Assembly: GCA_900066355.1 (NCBI GenBank)
Contig: FMEL01000003.1
Location: forward strand, 283,553-347,552
Origin: an uncultured Ruminococcus sp.
GTDB lineage: Bacteria; Bacillota; Clostridia; Lachnospirales; Lachnospiraceae
Length of the DNA: 64,000 nucleotides
Direction of reading: 5' to 3'
Positions 40,237-49,579 of this stretch are shown here, piece by piece. Below the pieces are notes generated by a model. That model saw only the letters and a program-made list of their open reading frames with translations. It was not told the origin of the DNA and ran no database searches. A program made the translations under genes and the position numbers. The stretch's first letter is position 1. Every line of letters starts with the position of its first letter.

Positions 40237-42083
40237 CAGACACCTTCTTCTGTTTCGGCCACCGCAGCCTCTGAATCACTGCCTTCCAAAGCTCCGGCAT
40301 CTACACTTCCGGCATCTCCGGATGCATCTACAGGTTCTGCCTGCATTCCTTCTTCGAGAGAACCAAGATCACGAATGACCTCATCCCCCTCCTGAATACC
40401 GTCAAGCACCTCTACATATTCATCAGAACTGATACCTGTCGTAATATCTTTTTTGGTAATGACACCATTTTCGATCACATAGCAGAACGAACCGGTCTTT
40501 CCGATATTGACAACCTCCGCTGGAAGTACTACAACATCATCTGCCTCCTCTGCGTGGATCGTAACTTTTGCATCTACACCAAAGAAGATGTCTTCATCCG
40601 GATTTTTGATACGGACATCTGCTGAGATCAGTGAAGCACCTTTTTCATTCTGTGTTGCTATATGACTGATATTTGTCACTTCACCTTCATATGTTTTTCC
40701 TGCCAGCGTGATTTCCGCACTCTGTCCTTCTTTTACCTTGTCATAATCATATTTGGAAACATTGACGTTCACATCCACTTTATCTGTATTCTGTAATGTA
40801 AAAAGCTCTGTTCCAAGAGCTGTCGTTGCTCCTTCTACTACAGAAACTTTTGTGATAACTCCGTTAAAGTCCGCTTTAATACCCTTTTTCGCTGCCTCAA
40901 CAAGTTCCTGTGCGGACATCTGATCCAGTTCGGAAAGATTGTTTGTGATTTCCATCTTTTCTTTTTCTTCAGCGGTAACTGCCGATGGATCGGACTCTGC
41001 AACCGCCTGCTGTGAAGACAGTCTGGACTGCAGTTCGGCAAGTGTGTTGCTTGCTTTTTCAAGTTCAGCTTCCAGCGCAGAAGTATCTGCCGTCACAGTC
41101 GTGTCTGAACTGTTATTCGTAACGGACTCCGAAGAATCTGAGAAAATGCTGTCCGCCGCACTTCCTTCCGAAGTACTTCCGCCGTTTACATCATTCATCG
41201 TAGGTGCCGTCGGTTTCTGCGTCTTGTAGTCTTCGTAGGCACTTTTTGCATTCTGATATGCAATCTGCGCATCGTTTCTGGCACTCTCCGCTACATCCAA
41301 TGCCGCCGCATTCTCATCACTCTGCTCACTGCTCCATGTCTGAAATGCCATCTGATAATCCGTTTCTGACTGATTGTATGCAGTCTGTGCCTGATTCATT
41401 TCATCGGCAAGCATATTCAGCTGTGTCTGATATGCCGGCAGTGTCTCATTCTGATATTTCTTCTGCGCTGCCGCATATGCTTTCTGAGCAGCCTCTGCCT
41501 GCGCCGCCTGTGCAGCTATCGCATCTGCTTCTTTTTGTGCTGCTGCCTGCGCTGCCGCAGCCTGTGCATTTGTATTTGCCTGAGAAATCCTTGCTTTTAT
41601 ATTTGCTATGTAATCTTCCTGGGCAGCTACCTGCTGTTTCAGAGTCGCGGCATTTCCCTGTGCATTCTGCTGTTTTTGCACTGCTTCGGCTGATTTATTC
41701 AGAGTATTCTGCATGTCGAGCTTTCCACTTTTGACATTCAGCTCCGCTTTCTTTTCTTCGCGCTCAAGATCTTTCTGGTCAAACTCGACCAGCTTTGTCC
41801 CTGCTTTTACCATTTCACCTTCTTTGACATCGGCTACATCAACTTTCGCATTGACCGGTGAAAAATAAGTCTTCTGTTCTTCACTTACGACTATTCCACT
41901 GGTCTCCACTGTTTGCTGCACATTATCGCGGACAGCTTTTACCACTCCAACCTGTGGAATTACATTTTCAGCTGCATTTCTGCTTCCATAAATATTGGCT
42001 CCTGCCACCGCAGCAACTGCCAGCACACCGACTCCGATCACAAGCTTCTTTTTTGATTTTTTCTTCCTGCCATTTACTTTCAT
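40236..42083 (-). CDS. HlyD/MacA-type efflux adaptor with very long coiled coil
   Basis: This 615-aa protein has a basic start and one N-terminal membrane anchor (about 12-30). A first lipoyl half ('VKAVRDNVQQTVETSG', 'VSEEQKTYFSPVNAKVDVADVKEGEMVKAG') is followed by an Ala/Gln/Glu-rich region of about 270 residues (about 110-380) of predicted coiled coil, interrupted by a Ser/Thr/Asp-rich stretch. The second lipoyl and barrel part follows ('FNGVITKVSVVEGATTALG'). The tail is acidic. It is much longer than usual MacA (about 370 aa), as in Gram-positive adaptors that span the wall. Starts overlap the ATPase stop by 4 nt. Confidence 0.85.
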   Translation of the reverse strand: MKVNGRKKKSKKKLVIGVGVLAVAAVAGANIYGSRNAAENVIPQVGVVKAVRDNVQQTVETSGIVVSEEQKTYFSPVNAKVDVADVKEGEMVKAGTKLVEFDQKDLEREEKKAELNVKSGKLDMQNTLNKSAEAVQKQQNAQGNAATLKQQVAAQEDYIANIKARISQANTNAQAAAAQAAAQKEADAIAAQAAQAEAAQKAYAAAQKKYQNETLPAYQTQLNMLADEMNQAQTAYNQSETDYQMAFQTWSSEQSDENAAALDVAESARNDAQIAYQNAKSAYEDYKTQKPTAPTMNDVNGGSTSEGSAADSIFSDSSESVTNNSSDTTVTADTSALEAELEKASNTLAELQSRLSSQQAVAESDPSAVTAEEKEKMEITNNLSELDQMSAQELVEAAKKGIKADFNGVITKVSVVEGATTALGTELFTLQNTDKVDVNVNVSKYDYDKVKEGQSAEITLAGKTYEGEVTNISHIATQNEKGASLISADVRIKNPDEDIFFGVDAKVTIHAEEADDVVVLPAEVVNIGKTGSFCYVIENGVITKKDITTGISSDEYVEVLDGIQEGDEVIRDLGSLEEGMQAEPVDASGDAGSVDAGALEGSDSEAAVAETEEGV

Positions 42084-42793
42084 TCAGCTGCCTCCTGATC
42101 AAAGTCCGGGTTGATCGTATCCGATTCTATTTTGCCATCCATGATCCGCACGACACGTCTTGCCTGTGCAGCGATCCCATTATCATGTGTGATCAGGATA
42201 ACCGTTCTTCCTGTTTTGTGCATCTTTTTGAGAATTCCGAGTATTTCCCTGCTTGAGGCAGAGTCCAGATTTCCCGTCGGTTCATCCGCGAGAATGACCG
42301 GCGGCTGCGCGGCAATCGCCCTTGCGATCGCCACACGCTGCTGCTGTCCTCCTGACATCTCACTCGGTTTATGGTCCATACGTTTCTCAAGTCCGACCAT
42401 TTTCAGAGAATCGATTGCCAGCTGGTGTCTTGTCTTACGATCAATGCCTCGATATATCAGCGGCAGTTCTACATTTTCAATCGCATTCAGATTCGCAATC
42501 AGATTGAACCCCTGAAAGATAAATCCGATCTCACGGTTTCGAACCTCAGACAATTCATTGTCCGACATTTCGGACACATCCGTTCCATTCAGATAATATT
42601 TACCGGATGTCGGCACATCCAGACAGCCGAGCATATTCATAAATGTCGACTTACCTGATCCGGACTGTCCTATAATTGCCACCAGTTCCCCCTTCTTTAT
42701 CTCGAGGCTGACATGGTCCAGCGCCCGCACTTCATTTTCGCCGGGATTATAGATCTTGCAAAGATCCTCGACTTTGATTAACGTATCATCCAT
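42080..42793 (-). CDS. MacB/LolD-type ABC exporter ATPase
   Basis: This 237-aa protein has Walker A 'IGQSGSGKSTFM' (about 41-52), 'NREIGFIFQGFNL' (Q-loop), the signature 'MSGGQQQRVAIARAIA', Walker B 'VILADEPTGNLDS' and the H-loop 'LITHDNGI'. It is the first gene of the three-gene exporter operon; GAGGAGAAC precedes the ATG. It lies 25 nt downstream of the aminopeptidase gene and may be co-transcribed with it. Confidence 0.92.
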   Translation of the reverse strand: MDDTLIKVEDLCKIYNPGENEVRALDHVSLEIKKGELVAIIGQSGSGKSTFMNMLGCLDVPTSGKYYLNGTDVSEMSDNELSEVRNREIGFIFQGFNLIANLNAIENVELPLIYRGIDRKTRHQLAIDSLKMVGLEKRMDHKPSEMSGGQQQRVAIARAIAAQPPVILADEPTGNLDSASSREILGILKKMHKTGRTVILITHDNGIAAQARRVVRIMDGKIESDTINPDFDQEAAE

Positions 42794-42818
42794 TTTTGTT
42801 CTCCTCTGCTGTCAACTT

Positions 42819-44210
42819 TTATGCATTTTCAAGAAATGCTTTATATGCTTTTTTAGCCTCATAAATGTCGGCCTTGCTTGTCACTTCCCATGGTGCATGC
42901 ATGCTCAGAACAGCCACACCACTGTCAATGACATTCATACCGTAAAGTGCCGCGATATAAGCAATCGTTCCGCCGCCACCGACATCAACTTTACCAAGTT
43001 CTGCGGTCTGGAATGCAACTTCACTGTCATCAAAAACCTTGCGTACTTTTGCCACATATTCTGCATTCGCATCGTTGGAACCGGATTTTCCTCTTGCTCC
43101 TGTAAATTTATTAAGAACGATACCACGGCCAAGGTATGCTGCATTTTTCTTTTCGAAACACTCTCCGTAAGCCGGGTCATAGCCTGCACTTACATCGGAA
43201 GAAAGCATAAAGGAATTACTGAGTGTTCTGCGAAGTGCAAGGTCAGAATAGCATCCCATTCCCCCAAGAAGTTCTGCAACTGTATTCTCAAAGAATTTGG
43301 ACTGCATACCGGTTGCGCCAACGCTTCCAATCTCCTCTTTATCCGTCAGAAGACAGCAGCTTGTGCGTTTCGGTGCTTCCATTTCCATCAGCGCAACGAA
43401 AGAAGTGTATGCGCATACGCGATCATCCTGTCCGTATGCTGCAACCATACTGCGGTCAAAGCCACAGTCACGAGCTTTTCCTGCCGGAACGATCTCAAGC
43501 TCTGCAGAAAGGAAATCTTCTTCCTCTACATCATATTTCTCTTTCAGGATGCGAAGTACATTGTTTTTGACTGCTTCTTTTTTCGTCTCATCTTTTTCAT
43601 CTTTGAGCGGTCTGCTACCGATCAGAATATCAAGATTCTCGCCCTCAATTACTTCTGCTGCTTTTTTCTGAAGCTGCTTGCCTGCAAGATGGATCAGAAG
43701 ATCAGTGATGTATACGACCGGATCATCCTCATCTTCACCAACTGTCACATTGACCACAGTACCATCTTTTTTGACAATCACACCATGGATTGCGAGCGGC
43801 AGTGCAACCCAGTGATATTTCTTTACACCACCATAATAATGGGTATCAAGATATGCGAGATCTGTATCTTCATATAAAGGATTCTGTTTGACATCAAGAC
43901 GAGGAGAGTCGATGTGTGCACCCAGAATGTTCATACCCTTTTCCATCGGTTCCTCTCCAATATGGAACAGTACCATGATCTTTTTCATGCCGACTGCATA
44001 AATTTTATCTCCTGTCTGTATCTTCTCACCGGAAGCAAGTTTTTTATCCAACGATACGTAACCGGCTGCCTCAGCTTCTTTGGACAGTTCGCTTACACAT
44101 TCACGCTCGGTCTTGCCGTTATCCAGAAATGTGCGATAATCCTTTGCCAGCTTTTCCAGTGCTTTCTCATCTGCTTCCTTATAAGAGAGCCATGCATTTC
44201 TTCTTTCCAT
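42819..44210 (-). CDS. M18-family aspartyl/metallo-aminopeptidase
   Basis: This 463-aa protein from the ATG at 44210 (AAAGGTGG lies about 11 nt upstream; the ORF can be extended by 11 codons from a TTG). Metal-site motifs of the M18 family are present: 'LGAHIDSPRLDVK', 'GQDDRVCAYTSF' (Asp), 'LTDKEEIGSVGATGM' (Glu-Glu), 'SSDVSAGYDP' and 'SMHAPWEV' near the C-terminus. A cytosolic zinc exopeptidase acting on N-terminal residues of peptides; family assignment is secure, specificity is not. Confidence 0.9.
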   Translation of the reverse strand: MERRNAWLSYKEADEKALEKLAKDYRTFLDNGKTERECVSELSKEAEAAGYVSLDKKLASGEKIQTGDKIYAVGMKKIMVLFHIGEEPMEKGMNILGAHIDSPRLDVKQNPLYEDTDLAYLDTHYYGGVKKYHWVALPLAIHGVIVKKDGTVVNVTVGEDEDDPVVYITDLLIHLAGKQLQKKAAEVIEGENLDILIGSRPLKDEKDETKKEAVKNNVLRILKEKYDVEEEDFLSAELEIVPAGKARDCGFDRSMVAAYGQDDRVCAYTSFVALMEMEAPKRTSCCLLTDKEEIGSVGATGMQSKFFENTVAELLGGMGCYSDLALRRTLSNSFMLSSDVSAGYDPAYGECFEKKNAAYLGRGIVLNKFTGARGKSGSNDANAEYVAKVRKVFDDSEVAFQTAELGKVDVGGGGTIAYIAALYGMNVIDSGVAVLSMHAPWEVTSKADIYEAKKAYKAFLENA

Positions 44211-44368
44211 AATAGATATAACCACCTTTCGTTTGATTTTCAAAATTCTTCCAACATTATACCCCAGTATTTTCCTTATTTCTACATACTTCCGGATTCT
44301 TAATAAAGATATAAGAAGTATAAAAGACTTTTTTTATAGTTTCTGCTGTTTATTATGTCCTGAACTGC

Positions 44369-44398
44369 TTGCCTTTTTTCGTATTTGCGAATTATAAT
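44369..44398 (+). promoter_or_regulatory. Probable sigma-A promoter for the ABC-class ATPase gene
   Basis: TTGCCT (44369-44374), 18 nt, TATAAT (44393-44398), about 136 nt before the start at 44535. The long AT-rich leader (44400-44534) shows no recognised riboswitch or terminator, and nothing else is seen in 44211-44534. Confidence 0.45.
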
Positions 44399-44534
44399 AA
44401 TTTAAGTTATTGTGTAAATATTCAGCAGGTAGAAGGTACTGAACAATTACGTTATTTTTATAGTTACAGTCACACTTTAAATGTACTTTAAATCTGTAAA
44501 TATATCACAAATTTTTCATAAAAGGAGTCTTTTC

Positions 44535-46247
44535 ATGCAGAACGCATCTGATTTAAAAACACAGCTTCAGGCGATCCACCGCAAAAGTTATCCTGCTTAC
44601 AAATCCCTGAAAGGCAGCTATCAGTTCAGGGATTTCATTCTTCATATTGACCATGTACAGGGGGATCCTTTTGCGTCACCTTCACATATCCGTATCAGGC
44701 TCAGTCACAAAACCGCAGGCTTTCCAGCCACTTATTATAAAGATACGCTTACGCGTGTGACACTTGCAGATTATCTGACCCGTCAGTTCGAAGCTCAGGT
44801 CAGCCGCTACACTTTCCGTGCAAAAGGTTCGGGCAAAAGCGGTCTCATCTCCGTCAGCCACTGCGGACAGGAAGTGCTTTCACGTTCCGCCTGCGAAATT
44901 ACGGACAAAGAAATCACCGCGCGATTTTTTATTGGATTCCCGGCAAACGGGCGTACCATTAATGCCACAGAACTGGAAAAAATCCTCTTTGATTTTCTCC
45001 CGGTCTGTATTGAAAAGGCATTTTTCTATAAAAACACCGATCACAGGAACTTGGAACAGGCAATCTTCCTTGCCGAGGATCAGGATTCAATTCGCTCACA
45101 GCTAAAGAAAAAAAATCTTGTTGCTTTCGTGGCGGATCACTCTGTCCTTCCGAGAGAAAGCGGTATTTCTTCCCGCCCTCTTAAGGATTCTGTCCCATTT
45201 ATGTCACCGCAATCTCTTCGTGTACCCATGGAACTTCCACATGAAGGAACAATCTACGGTATGGGCATTCCCGCCGGAATCACCCTGATCGTTGGTGGCG
45301 GTTATCACGGCAAGTCCACGCTTCTGAATGCGCTGGAACTCGGTGTATACAATCACATTGCCGGTGACGGACGAGAATATGTCATCACGGATGCCAACGC
45401 TTTAAAGCTTCGCTCCGAGGACGGACGTTTTATCCGCAATGTAGATATTTCACTTTTTATTAATGATCTTCCAAACAAAAAAGACACTCGTTGTTTTTCT
45501 ACGGAAGATGCCAGTGGAAGTACCTCACAGGCCGCAGGTATTGTGGAGGGAATCGAAGCCGGAAGCAAAGTTTTCCTGCTTGATGAAGATACCTCCGCGA
45601 CCAATTTTATGGTGCGGGACACCTTCATGCAGGAAGTCATCTCCCGTGAAAAAGAACCGATCACCCCGTTTCTGGAACGTGCAAGAGATCTCTATGAAAA
45701 AGCCGGTATTTCTACGATTCTGGTAGCCGGAAGCTCCGGCGCATTTTTCCACATTGCCGATACGGTTATCCAGATGGATTCTTATCATCCAGTGGACATT
45801 TCCACAAAAGTCCGTGCGCTTTGTGGAAAATATCCTCTGACTGAGCAAAAAGCGCCTGCATTTTCCATGCCCCAGAGTCATCGTATACTGTCCAAAAAAT
45901 TGCCCGGTATTCGCAGTCATGGACGTGGTGCCGGCAAACCGGAACGCCTAAAAATAAAAGTACATGGAAAAGATGGGTTTCTTCTCGGACACGAGAACGT
46001 TGATCTGCGCTGCATCGAACAGATTGTAGATACTGAGCAGACAGCTGCTCTCGGTCTGATACTGAAATATGCTCTGGAAAATCTGGTCGACGGACAGCGT
46101 ACTGTCTCTGAAATCGTTCAGCTGCTGTCCAAAGAATTACAAAAGAAGGGACTTGCCGCATTTGCAGACGGTTCTTCCCTTCCATGTGGGTATGCAGTTC
46201 CAAGAATCCAGGAAATCTACTCCTGCTTTAACCGCTACCGCGGATAA
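44535..46247 (+). CDS. Predicted ATPase of the ABC class (PF09818 type)
   Basis: This 570-aa protein starts at the ATG at 44535, with AAAAGGAG 9 nt upstream. It has an N-terminal family-specific domain ('SYQFRDFILHIDHVQGDPFASPS'; blocks FILHIDHVQGDPFA and RIRLSHK), then Walker A 'LIVGGGYHGKSTLL' (about 253-266), 'YVITDANALKLRSEDGR' and Walker B-like 'KVFLLDEDTSATNFMVRD'. These are the landmarks of this widespread but uncharacterised ATPase family. A soluble protein; role unknown, with RNA or DNA transactions suggested in the literature only by fold. Confidence 0.88.
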   Translation: MQNASDLKTQLQAIHRKSYPAYKSLKGSYQFRDFILHIDHVQGDPFASPSHIRIRLSHKTAGFPATYYKDTLTRVTLADYLTRQFEAQVSRYTFRAKGSGKSGLISVSHCGQEVLSRSACEITDKEITARFFIGFPANGRTINATELEKILFDFLPVCIEKAFFYKNTDHRNLEQAIFLAEDQDSIRSQLKKKNLVAFVADHSVLPRESGISSRPLKDSVPFMSPQSLRVPMELPHEGTIYGMGIPAGITLIVGGGYHGKSTLLNALELGVYNHIAGDGREYVITDANALKLRSEDGRFIRNVDISLFINDLPNKKDTRCFSTEDASGSTSQAAGIVEGIEAGSKVFLLDEDTSATNFMVRDTFMQEVISREKEPITPFLERARDLYEKAGISTILVAGSSGAFFHIADTVIQMDSYHPVDISTKVRALCGKYPLTEQKAPAFSMPQSHRILSKKLPGIRSHGRGAGKPERLKIKVHGKDGFLLGHENVDLRCIEQIVDTEQTAALGLILKYALENLVDGQRTVSEIVQLLSKELQKKGLAAFADGSSLPCGYAVPRIQEIYSCFNRYRG

Positions 46248-46311
46248 AGTGATATCATGTCGCGCTGCAAACCCACTACAAATATACAGACTATACAGAC
46301 ATACAGAGAAC

Positions 46312-46434
46312 CTGCCACTGGCAGCTTCTCTCGCATACTTTGTTCAAGAATGCCTCGGCATTCTTGTTGCGAGATGCGCGTCATGCAATGCATGACATAC
46401 TTCTTCTGCGCATCTCTGCAATCCTGCCGGAGGC
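46312..46434 (+). ncRNA. Folded intergenic element, copy B (candidate structured RNA or REP-like repeat)
   Basis: HP1 CTGCC/GGCAG (46312-46324); HP2 CAAGAATGC/GCATTCTTG (46345-46366); P3 TTGC+GAGATGCGC (46367-46379) with GCGCATCTC, one bulged T, GCAA (46408-46421); HP4 GTCATG/CATGAC (46380-46396) nested in P3; unpaired ATACTTCTTCT between HP4 and P3'; then TCCTGCCGGAGG. Same order, spacing, bulge and single-stranded motif as copy A (4837-4970) although nearly every stem sequence differs. Confidence 0.5.
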
Positions 46435-46435
46435 T

Positions 46436-46521
46436 ATATCTGATGGGGGATTGACTCCCACCACTGATACTGATTTGTTGCTCGCCACCTACAGAGGTGG
46501 GAGTCATTTCACATCTGATAT
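46436..46521. mobile_element. Solo IS200/IS605-type end (palindromic remnant)
   Basis: GACTCCCACC (46453-46462) and its complement (46496-46505), extended by ATATC/GATAT outer arms, enclose ACTGATACTGATTTG…TTGCTC…CCTACAGAG. This parallels the right end beside the tnpB remnant (CTCCCACCACTT…TGATTTTG…TTGCTC…CTACAGAGCC) in the same orientation. No transposase gene accompanies it. It looks like a non-autonomous or decayed derivative. Confidence 0.55.
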
Positions 46522-46530
46522 AACGAAAGC

Positions 46531-46568
46531 AGCCGCCCTCCCGACGTTTCTTGTCAGGTGGCGGCTGT
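46531..46568. terminator. GC-rich hairpin downstream of the ATPase gene
   Basis: CAGCCGCC pairs with GGCGGCTG with an inner GAC/GTC; moderately T-rich sequence follows. It may end the plus-strand transcript. A second small hairpin (CTTAAAGG/CCTTTAAG, 46651-46672) precedes the convergent metI end. The rest of 46570-46750 shows nothing recognisable. Confidence 0.4.
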
Positions 46569-46750
46569 TGAGTTTTCGTGTTCTGTTTTATTTTTAGGGA
46601 AAGGAAAGAGTTCCGGCAACTCTTCCGGCATTTGAAGTGTTACCGGAGATCTTAAAGGGCTGTTCCTTTAAGACAAGTACATCATACAATATAAATGTGA
46701 GAAATTTTTGTCCTTTTTCTAATAAAAGTATAAAATTTCTAAAATAATCA

Positions 46751-47413
46751 TTACGCTTTTCTTTTATCAAGCTTCCTTGAAAGCATCATGCCCAGTCCCT
46801 GAAGAATCTGTACGAGAACTACCAGAATAACAATCGTCACGATCATGATGTCTGTCTGGTAACGGTAATATCCATAACGTATCGCGATATCACCAAGTCC
46901 GCCTCCGCCGACAGTTCCTGCCATTGCAGAATAGCCCAGGATCGTTCCTACTGCGATCGTCACACCAACCAGAAGGGAAGTTCTGGATTCAGCAAGAAGT
47001 ACTTTCCAGATGATCGTCCGTGTTCCGGCGCCCATGCTGACAGCCGCCTCAATCACACCCGGATCAACTCCCTTAAGTGAGGACTCTACCATACGTGCGA
47101 CAAACGGTGCGGCAGCAATCACAAGTGGTACGATCGTTGCGGTAGATCCATACGTCTTGCCCACCAACAGTCTCGTAAGCGGAATGACGAGAATGAGGAG
47201 AATCAGGAACGGAATACTTCTGAGAATATTCACGATCACATCCAGAACTTTATAAACAGCTGAATTCGGGTGGATACCTTCTTTGTCTGTCACTGCGAGG
47301 AGGATTCCCAGCGGCAGGCCAAGTACGTATCCGAAAAAAGTGGACACAAGTGTCATATATAAAGTATCTCTGGTTCCTTCCAGAAGCATTGTAATTGTTG
47401 CATTATCCCACAT
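46751..47413 (-). CDS. metI: Methionine ABC importer permease MetI
   Basis: This 220-aa protein has five membrane segments and the EAA loop 'RMVESSLKGVDPGVIEAAVSMGAGTRTIIWKVLLAESR' (blocks SSLKGVDPGVIEAAVSMGA). 'NILRSIPFLILLILVIPLTRLLVGK' is strongly conserved in MetI. It is last in the metQ-metN-metI transcript and overlaps metN by 11 nt. It imports L-methionine, often also D-Met, with MetN and MetQ. Confidence 0.93.
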   Translation of the reverse strand: MWDNATITMLLEGTRDTLYMTLVSTFFGYVLGLPLGILLAVTDKEGIHPNSAVYKVLDVIVNILRSIPFLILLILVIPLTRLLVGKTYGSTATIVPLVIAAAPFVARMVESSLKGVDPGVIEAAVSMGAGTRTIIWKVLLAESRTSLLVGVTIAVGTILGYSAMAGTVGGGGLGDIAIRYGYYRYQTDIMIVTIVILVVLVQILQGLGMMLSRKLDKRKA

Positions 47414-48413
47414 CAGAACTCAACTCCTCTACTCCCATATTTGTTTCCCGCAGATATTCGATCATTTTTTCTGCTGTTTCCTCGATCTCGGGAAGCTGCA
47501 GAATCATTTCGCCCTCTGCGGCTCCGCCAATATTCTTAGTATCTGCATACAGGATATTGACCGGAGTGCGATAAGTCAGGACCAGATTTGCAATCACCGG
47601 TTCAAAAGACGACTTATCTTTAAACGTTACACGTACCAGACGCTTGCCGTTCATTTCCTGAATCTGTGCACGTCCGCTGAATACCAGTCTCCGGGCCGCT
47701 TCTGTCTTCGGGCTTCGGAAAAGTTCTTCAACTGTTCCAGATTCCACCAGAACTCCTCGTTCCAGTACTGCCACGCGGTTACAGATTTCCTGTACAACAC
47801 TCATTTCGTGTGTGATCACAACGACTGTGATTCCATACTCTTTATTTATTTTCCTGATCAGCTCAAGGATGGATTTCGTCGTCTGGGGATCTAATGCACT
47901 TGTTGCCTCATCACAAAGCAGGATTTCCGGATCACTTGCAAGCACACGGGCAATCGCCACGCGCTGTTTCTGTCCACCTGAAAGCTGAGACGGATAAGAA
48001 AGGGCTTTTTCCTCAAGTCCTACGATCTTCAGGTACTCCAGAGCTTTTTTACGTGCTTCCTTCTTACTGATTCCGACAATTTCCATCGGAAAACATACAT
48101 TGTCAAGCGCTGTTCTCTGCATCAGAAGATTGAAATGCTGGAAGATCATTCCTATGTTCTGACGTTCCTTACGAAGCTCCCTTTCGGAAAGCTCCGTAAG
48201 ATTTTTACCATTTACCCATACGCTTCCTGAGGTCGGTCTTTCCAGTAAATTCAGACATCGCACCAGTGTACTTTTGCCTGCGCCGGAGAGACCGATTATG
48301 CCGAAGATTTCTCCTTTTTCAATGGAAAAACTGATGTTTCTGGCTGCCTCTACGGTTCCGTTTTTCGTAGAAAAACTTTTACAAAGGTTTTCGACTTGTA
48401 TCATCGGTTCCAT
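47403..48413 (-). CDS. metN: Methionine ABC importer ATPase MetN with NIL domain
   Basis: This 336-aa protein has Walker A 'GLSGAGKSTLVR' (about 42-53), the signature 'LSGGQKQRVAIARVLA', Walker B 'ILLCDEATSALDP' and a C-terminal NIL domain (about 258-330, 'RLVRVTFKDKSSFEPVIANL'), which binds methionine and trans-inhibits transport in characterised MetN proteins. The gene lies 37 nt downstream of metQ. Confidence 0.94.
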   Translation of the reverse strand: MEPMIQVENLCKSFSTKNGTVEAARNISFSIEKGEIFGIIGLSGAGKSTLVRCLNLLERPTSGSVWVNGKNLTELSERELRKERQNIGMIFQHFNLLMQRTALDNVCFPMEIVGISKKEARKKALEYLKIVGLEEKALSYPSQLSGGQKQRVAIARVLASDPEILLCDEATSALDPQTTKSILELIRKINKEYGITVVVITHEMSVVQEICNRVAVLERGVLVESGTVEELFRSPKTEAARRLVFSGRAQIQEMNGKRLVRVTFKDKSSFEPVIANLVLTYRTPVNILYADTKNIGGAAEGEMILQLPEIEETAEKMIEYLRETNMGVEELSSDVG

Positions 48414-48450
48414 TCGCCTGTTTTCTCCCGTCCCTGTGTTACAATTTTAT

Positions 48451-49359
48451 TTATTCCGCATCCTCTGCTGCAGTATCTTCTTCTGCATCTGCTGTGGCAT
48501 CCACTGCCTCTGCTTTGTCAGAATCTGCAGATTCTTCAAAAGGTACAACTGCTCCGTCATATGTCTCATTAATGTAATCTTTGATCTCGTCAGATTTCAG
48601 TACATCTACCAAGGCTTTGACTGCTTCGTTGTCTTCGTTACCTTCTTTTACTGCAATGACGTTTACATATGTTTTTGCTGCTTCAGAATCAGATGTCTCA
48701 TGTGCAATGGAATCTTTGGATACGGAATATCCTGCCTGCAGTGCATAGTTTCCGTTCAGTACGACAAATGCAACTTCGTCTTTTACACGGGAAACCTGCG
48801 CTGCTTCCAGTTCTTCGATCTGAATGTTCTTCGGATTTTCTTCGATATCTTTTACCGTTGCTTCCAGTCCGGCTCCGTCTTTCAGAGTGATTACTCCGTT
48901 GTCCTGAAGGAGAAGAAGTGCTCTTGCTTCGTTTGTGGTATCATTCGGAACTGCAATGGTATCACCATCTTCCAGATCATCCAGTGTTTTCTTTGTTCCC
49001 GGATAGATTCCGAATGGCTCGTAATGGATTCCGCCAGCATTTACAAGATGTGTTCCCTGCTCTTCATTGAAGTTGTCAAGATACGGAATATGCTGGAAAT
49101 AGTTTGCATCGAAATCACCACTCTCTACTACAAGGTTTGGCTGTACATAGTCATCAAATACGGTAACTTCCAGATCCCATCCTTCTTTTTCGAGGATTGG
49201 TTTTGCTTCTTCAAGGATCTCTGCATGTGGTGTTGCGGATGCTGCGACTTTGATGGTTCCTTTTTCGGCGTCAGCACTTACAAGTACGCCGTTTGCTGTG
49301 ATTGTTCCGATTGCGAGTGCTGCTGCAAGTGATACTGTGACAAATTTTCTGTTTTTCAT
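48451..49359 (-). CDS. metQ: Methionine ABC importer binding protein MetQ (NlpA family), no lipobox
   Basis: This 302-aa protein has a signal sequence (1-30) and the NlpA-type domain: 'IKVAASATPHAEILEEAKPIL', 'VTVFDDYVQPNLVVESGDFDANYFQHIPYLD' (blocks DYVQPN, DANYFQH), 'ALLLLQDNGVITLKDGAG'. There is no Cys in the signal region; the likely cleavage is by signal peptidase I near LVSADA. Most Gram-positive MetQ proteins are lipoproteins. The last 25 residues are an acidic Asp/Glu/Ala tail. First structural gene of the operon, preceded by an attenuator. Confidence 0.93.
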   Translation of the reverse strand: MKNRKFVTVSLAAALAIGTITANGVLVSADAEKGTIKVAASATPHAEILEEAKPILEKEGWDLEVTVFDDYVQPNLVVESGDFDANYFQHIPYLDNFNEEQGTHLVNAGGIHYEPFGIYPGTKKTLDDLEDGDTIAVPNDTTNEARALLLLQDNGVITLKDGAGLEATVKDIEENPKNIQIEELEAAQVSRVKDEVAFVVLNGNYALQAGYSVSKDSIAHETSDSEAAKTYVNVIAVKEGNEDNEAVKALVDVLKSDEIKDYINETYDGAVVPFEESADSDKAEAVDATADAEEDTAAEDAE

Positions 49360-49488
49360 AATTGTTTCCCTCTCTTATTCTCATCCATTATTTTTTATTT
49401 GATTTGTTTTATTACTTTTTTTCCATATTCAGTTGTAAGTTCAGGATTTCCTGTTATCCTGACGTTCTCTGCCTGATTTTGAACAAAG

Positions 49489-49520
49489 AAAAAACAGGAA
49501 CTCCTTCGGAATTTCCTGTT
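49489..49520 (-). terminator. Intrinsic terminator (attenuator) in the metQ leader
   Basis: On the minus strand AACAGGAA…TTCC, GAA, GGA…TTCCTGTT forms a strong hairpin followed by six U (plus-strand A-run 49489-49494). It lies 60 nt after the leader ORF stop and 130 nt before the metQ start, so it would prevent metQNI transcription when it forms. Confidence 0.8.
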
Positions 49521-49534
49521 CATGTAATCTACAT

Positions 49535-49551
49535 TGTATCTGGTTGATACA
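49535..49551 (-). promoter_or_regulatory. Leader hairpin between leader ORF and terminator
   Basis: TGTATC and GATACA pair perfectly around a 5-nt loop. It stands between the leader ORF stop and the terminator hairpin and could act as a pause or protector stem. Confidence 0.45.
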
Positions 49552-49579
49552 TCTATATTCACATTCTTGACATCTCACC

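Noticed and set aside
46312..46434. Copy B as the omega-RNA of the neighbouring IS200/IS605-type end
   Set aside because: Copy A has the same fold without any such end, and the RNA would have to lie on the other side of the end hairpin given its orientation.
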